Source: Sporomusa silvacetica DSM 10669 (GTDB taxonomy: Bacteria > Bacillota > Negativicutes > Sporomusales > Sporomusaceae). From it: a stretch of DNA of 64,000 bases. Shown here one piece after another: positions 62,193 through 64,000 of the stretch. The notes beneath the pieces were generated by a model. It saw only the letters and a program-made list of their open reading frames with translations. It was not told where the DNA came from and did not search any database. Position numbers and translations under genes: made by a program. The DNA is taken from positions 130,183 to 194,182 of the forward strand of contig NZ_LSLK01000152.1 in the NCBI RefSeq assembly GCF_002257705.1. Direction: 5' to 3'. Position 1 is the first letter of the stretch. The number at the start of each line of letters is the position of its first letter.

Positions 62193-62573
62193 CTAGCTGA
62201 TAGCAGTTTTCCAAAGACCGTGGAGGTTGCAATAAGCATAAATCTCTACGTTCTCTTTATCGCAGAAAATTGCTTCAGGCTTATCTGACGAAGAAAGAAA
62301 AATACGCTGAGTACCTATGCCATCAGTAACGGCAATCCATTCAATATAATGAGCTTCAGTCATCGGATGCTCTACACTGCCCACTTTAACATACAATTTC
62401 CCATCCCTGCGTTCAGCAACAGGAACATGTTTTTCGGCAGCAGCATCAGTGGTATTCGCCTCCAATTTTTCCATTGGTTTACCACAGCAGACTAGCTGTC
62501 CTCCCCCACTTTTAATCAGCTCGACAATATTTCCGCAAACACTGCAGCGAAATAAAATAATTTTTTCTTTCAT
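62193..62573 (-). CDS. Desulfoferrodoxin (superoxide reductase, two iron centres)
   Basis: Reduces superoxide to peroxide. The 126-residue class I protein has the Fe(Cys)4 centre (C10, C13, C29, C30) and the catalytic Fe(His)4Cys centre (H49, H69, H75, C115, H118; E47 and K48 also present), with VEHPMTEAHYIEW and YAYCNLHGLWK. ATG 62573 follows GTGAGG. It lies between the flavodiiron and rubrerythrin-like genes. Confidence 0.96.
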   Translation of the reverse strand: MKEKIILFRCSVCGNIVELIKSGGGQLVCCGKPMEKLEANTTDAAAEKHVPVAERRDGKLYVKVGSVEHPMTEAHYIEWIAVTDGIGTQRIFLSSSDKPEAIFCDKENVEIYAYCNLHGLWKTAIS

Positions 62574-62645
62574 TTTACTAACCTCACTTTTTTATTTATT
62601 AGTCTCTTTCATCATTTTATTATAAAAAATTTAAAATGTCTTCAA

Positions 62646-63146
62646 TTATGCATTTAAAATCTGTTTAAATTTATGGCTGATTTCTGTAACGTGACGTTGC
62701 TCTTCACCTTTTAGTTTCAAAAATACCGCCTTTGCATCTTCAAATTTGGAACACTTAGCCAACTCATCATAAAGTAAAATTGAATCTTTTTCAGCACCTA
62801 TAGCTAATTTAATAATATTTCCTAGCGTAGCTAACTCATTAATAATGTGTTCTGCATCCTGCTCAGCCGGAAATACATGGGAGTCTACCAATGCTGTTAA
62901 ATATTTTGAAGTCTCTGCGTCAAATAAATATTCCTCACTATGAGCCTGTTTGCAAGCTTCAATCTGATTGAAATACTCCGTAAAGGTAATTAGATGTTCT
63001 TGTTCTTCTTCCATTAGCGTTTTAAATAACGCCTTGGCTTGTGTATCTTTAAATTTGTTATATGCCTTCTGATAGAAATTGAAACCTCTCTTTTCAATAT
63101 TCATTGCAATTCTCAAGCCTTCAAGATCACTCAATAAACTCTCCAT
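62646..63146 (-). CDS. Rubrerythrin-like ferritin-fold diiron protein
   Basis: Probably reduces hydrogen peroxide. The 166-residue four-helix protein has two E...ExxH repeats (IEKRGFNFYQKAY then MEEEQEHL; AEKDSILLYDEL then KGEEQRHV), the pattern of diiron ligands. There is no C-terminal rubredoxin domain, so it is of the short rubrerythrin type and needs another electron donor. ATG 63146 follows AGAGAGG. Confidence 0.9.
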   Translation of the reverse strand: MESLLSDLEGLRIAMNIEKRGFNFYQKAYNKFKDTQAKALFKTLMEEEQEHLITFTEYFNQIEACKQAHSEEYLFDAETSKYLTALVDSHVFPAEQDAEHIINELATLGNIIKLAIGAEKDSILLYDELAKCSKFEDAKAVFLKLKGEEQRHVTEISHKFKQILNA

Positions 63147-63162
63147 CTTATACCTCTCTTTT

Positions 63163-63177
63163 AAATAATTATTATCT
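63163..63177. promoter_or_regulatory. PerR-box-like palindrome upstream of the rubrerythrin-like gene
   Basis: AAATAATTATTATCT has a perfect ATAAT-T-ATTAT core and fits 10 of 14 specified bases of TTATAATNATTATAA. It lies immediately upstream of the ribosome site, a position that could block transcription or loading. Confidence 0.35.
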
Positions 63178-63450
63178 TTTAATATTAATTCTATAAATAT
63201 TAATATTTTCCTTCTTTTTTTATTACTGATTTCACTAAAATTTTCGTTTACTTGTCCCCGCGTTTCTTTATGCAGGAATGTTATTATTTTAATCAGGAAT
63301 AATTCTAAAACCGCCCATGGAAGTTTTAGAGTCTTTGTCCAGACTTAAAATTTTTACAATATAATCCAATATAATCTATTAATTTTTGCCGCATTGATTT
63401 TCTTTATTTTTTTATTAGACAATTCCTCCGTCCCCTTGCCTTCCGGTATA

Positions 63451-63490
63451 AAAAAGAAGCCAACACTTTCAAAATGCCAGCTTCTTTCTT
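63451..63490 (-). terminator. Terminator after the QDQQR-repeat gene
   Basis: Minus strand AAGAAGCTGGCA, 9-base loop, TGTTGGCTTCTT and a T-run. The stem has a two-base internal mismatch. Confidence 0.7.
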
Positions 63491-63510
63491 TATAACTACA
63501 GTTTTTCAAA

Positions 63511-64000
63511 CTACTTGAGTATCATCTCAAGCAAAGCCAAGAAAAAGAAGTCATTGTTCTCGTAGCTTTCATTGTCATCACGAACGAAGACGAATTCTCC
63601 ATTGTTCATAAATCCTACACTAACCAATTCGTCTGAATCATTATAGAACAATATAGCGTCTGTTACATGGTAGCCACGATACCAAAAATTTTCACCATGC
63701 CATCTGTAAGGCTGCAATCCAGGAAATCTGTCAGCCCATTCGTTATCATTAATACGTTCTCCATAATAACGATCATGGTGTTCATACCATCTGAACGGCA
63801 AAGATTCATCGCTACGACGTACTGAATGGCGCCAATTGTCATTATGATACACCGGATGTGACCAATCGTAATGATTCTGACGCTGCTGGTCTTGACGCTG
63901 CTGGTTTTGACGTTGCTGGTCTTGACGTTGCTGGTTTTGATGTTGCTGGTCTTGACGCTGCTGGTCTTGATGTTGCTGGTCTTGACGCTGCTGGTCTTGA
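63511..64000 (-). CDS. Protein with QDQQR tandem repeats (5' end beyond window)
   Basis: The frame is open to the right edge, so the start is outside. The visible 162 residues begin with eight Q[D/N]QQ[R/H] pentapeptides, then a linker NHYDWSHPVYHNDN and an aromatic, charged C-terminal domain (YRWHGENFWYRGYHVTDAIL, FYNDSDELVSVGFMNNGEFV). An internal GTG at 63852 is in frame but is not the start. No family was recognised. The hydrophilic, Gln/His-rich repeat suggests an exported or spore-coat-like protein, but this is only a guess. Confidence 0.75.
   Translation of the reverse strand, partial: QDQQRQDQQHQDQQRQDQQHQNQQRQDQQRQNQQRQDQQRQNHYDWSHPVYHNDNWRHSVRRSDESLPFRWYEHHDRYYGERINDNEWADRFPGLQPYRWHGENFWYRGYHVTDAILFYNDSDELVSVGFMNNGEFVFVRDDNESYENNDFFFLALLEMILK
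63880..63999 (-). repeat. Eight 15-bp tandem repeats (QDQQR)
   Basis: CAAGACCAGCAGCGT and close variants, eight full units in frame within the window and probably more outside. All variation is at D/N and R/H codons or silent positions. Confidence 0.95.

Larger units (their letters stand above)
63147..63510. other. AT-rich gene-free stretch with a PerR-box-like site
   Basis: Holds a candidate PerR box (listed), two GTCCC-containing fragments (63255-63266 and 63430-63437) and a terminator hairpin. No gene. Confidence 0.4.

Noticed and set aside
63880..64000. Regular 15-bp repeats that could suggest a CRISPR array
   Set aside because: No spacers: the units are contiguous and in frame, coding QDQQR.

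Overview
The window is a continuous, gene-dense stretch of a low-GC (about 40% by eye) bacterial chromosome. The gene content points to an anaerobic, motile, endospore-forming Firmicute, most likely a Negativicutes of the Pelosinus/Sporomusa type. The order topA-trmFO-xerC-hslV-hslU-codY-flgB-flgC is the classic Bacillota order. A SspP-type small acid-soluble spore protein and a sporulation-kinase-like histidine kinase indicate sporulation. A flavodiiron protein, desulfoferrodoxin and rubrerythrin-like protein indicate an anaerobe that handles oxygen stress. The genus is inferred from gene content, not from a search.

Region 1 (1-25,023, minus strand) is one long flagellar/chemotaxis operon: flgB-flgC-fliE-fliF-fliG-fliH-fliI-fliJ-lytic transglycosylase-MotE-like-fliK-flgD-flagellar operon protein-flgE-flbD-fliL-fliM-fliY-cheY-fliO-fliP-fliQ-fliR-flhB-flhA-flhF-flhG-pilZ-cheB. 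CheB runs off the left edge. These genes build the basal body, C-ring, export gate, rod and hook, and supply the CheY, CheB and c-di-GMP inputs. FliK carries a striking 25-26 residue tandem repeat, and the pilZ gene appears to start at ATT.

Region 2 (25,431-33,832, minus) is dprA-topA-trmFO-xerC-hslV-hslU-codY, with a good sigma-A-like promoter before dprA and a terminator after codY. Region 3 (33,989-37,203, minus) is folP-folB-folK plus a GT28 glycosyltransferase. It is divergent from pncB (plus), which ends in a terminator followed by an unexplained multi-hairpin element. Minus-strand TPM-domain, LemA and ComM genes follow.

Region 4 (41,536-45,352) is a zone of small and decaying genes. 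It holds two intact 81-residue paralogues of unknown function and a decayed third copy, a DUF523/TudS-like protein, small zinc-ribbon and membrane proteins, a DUF4177 protein, a frameshifted SLBB-domain remnant, a broken ferredoxin-nitroreductase gene and an isolated rpoZ.

Region 5 (45,865-56,299) is accessory: polysaccharide deacetylase, CBS protein, amidohydrolase, a marR-threonine aldolase pair with palindromic operators, a secreted protein, a more GC-rich MFS/TetR resistance-type cassette, an ArAE-type exporter and a metallophosphoesterase. A methyl-accepting chemotaxis protein fragment survives beside the MFS gene, and two copies of one hairpin sequence bracket the cassette.

Region 6 (56,600-64,000) holds sspP, a PAS histidine kinase, a VOC protein, trigger factor, the oxygen-defence genes (flavodiiron protein, desulfoferrodoxin, rubrerythrin-like) and a 5'-truncated gene with QDQQR pentapeptide repeats at the right edge. 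No rRNA, tRNA, CRISPR array or intact insertion sequence was seen.
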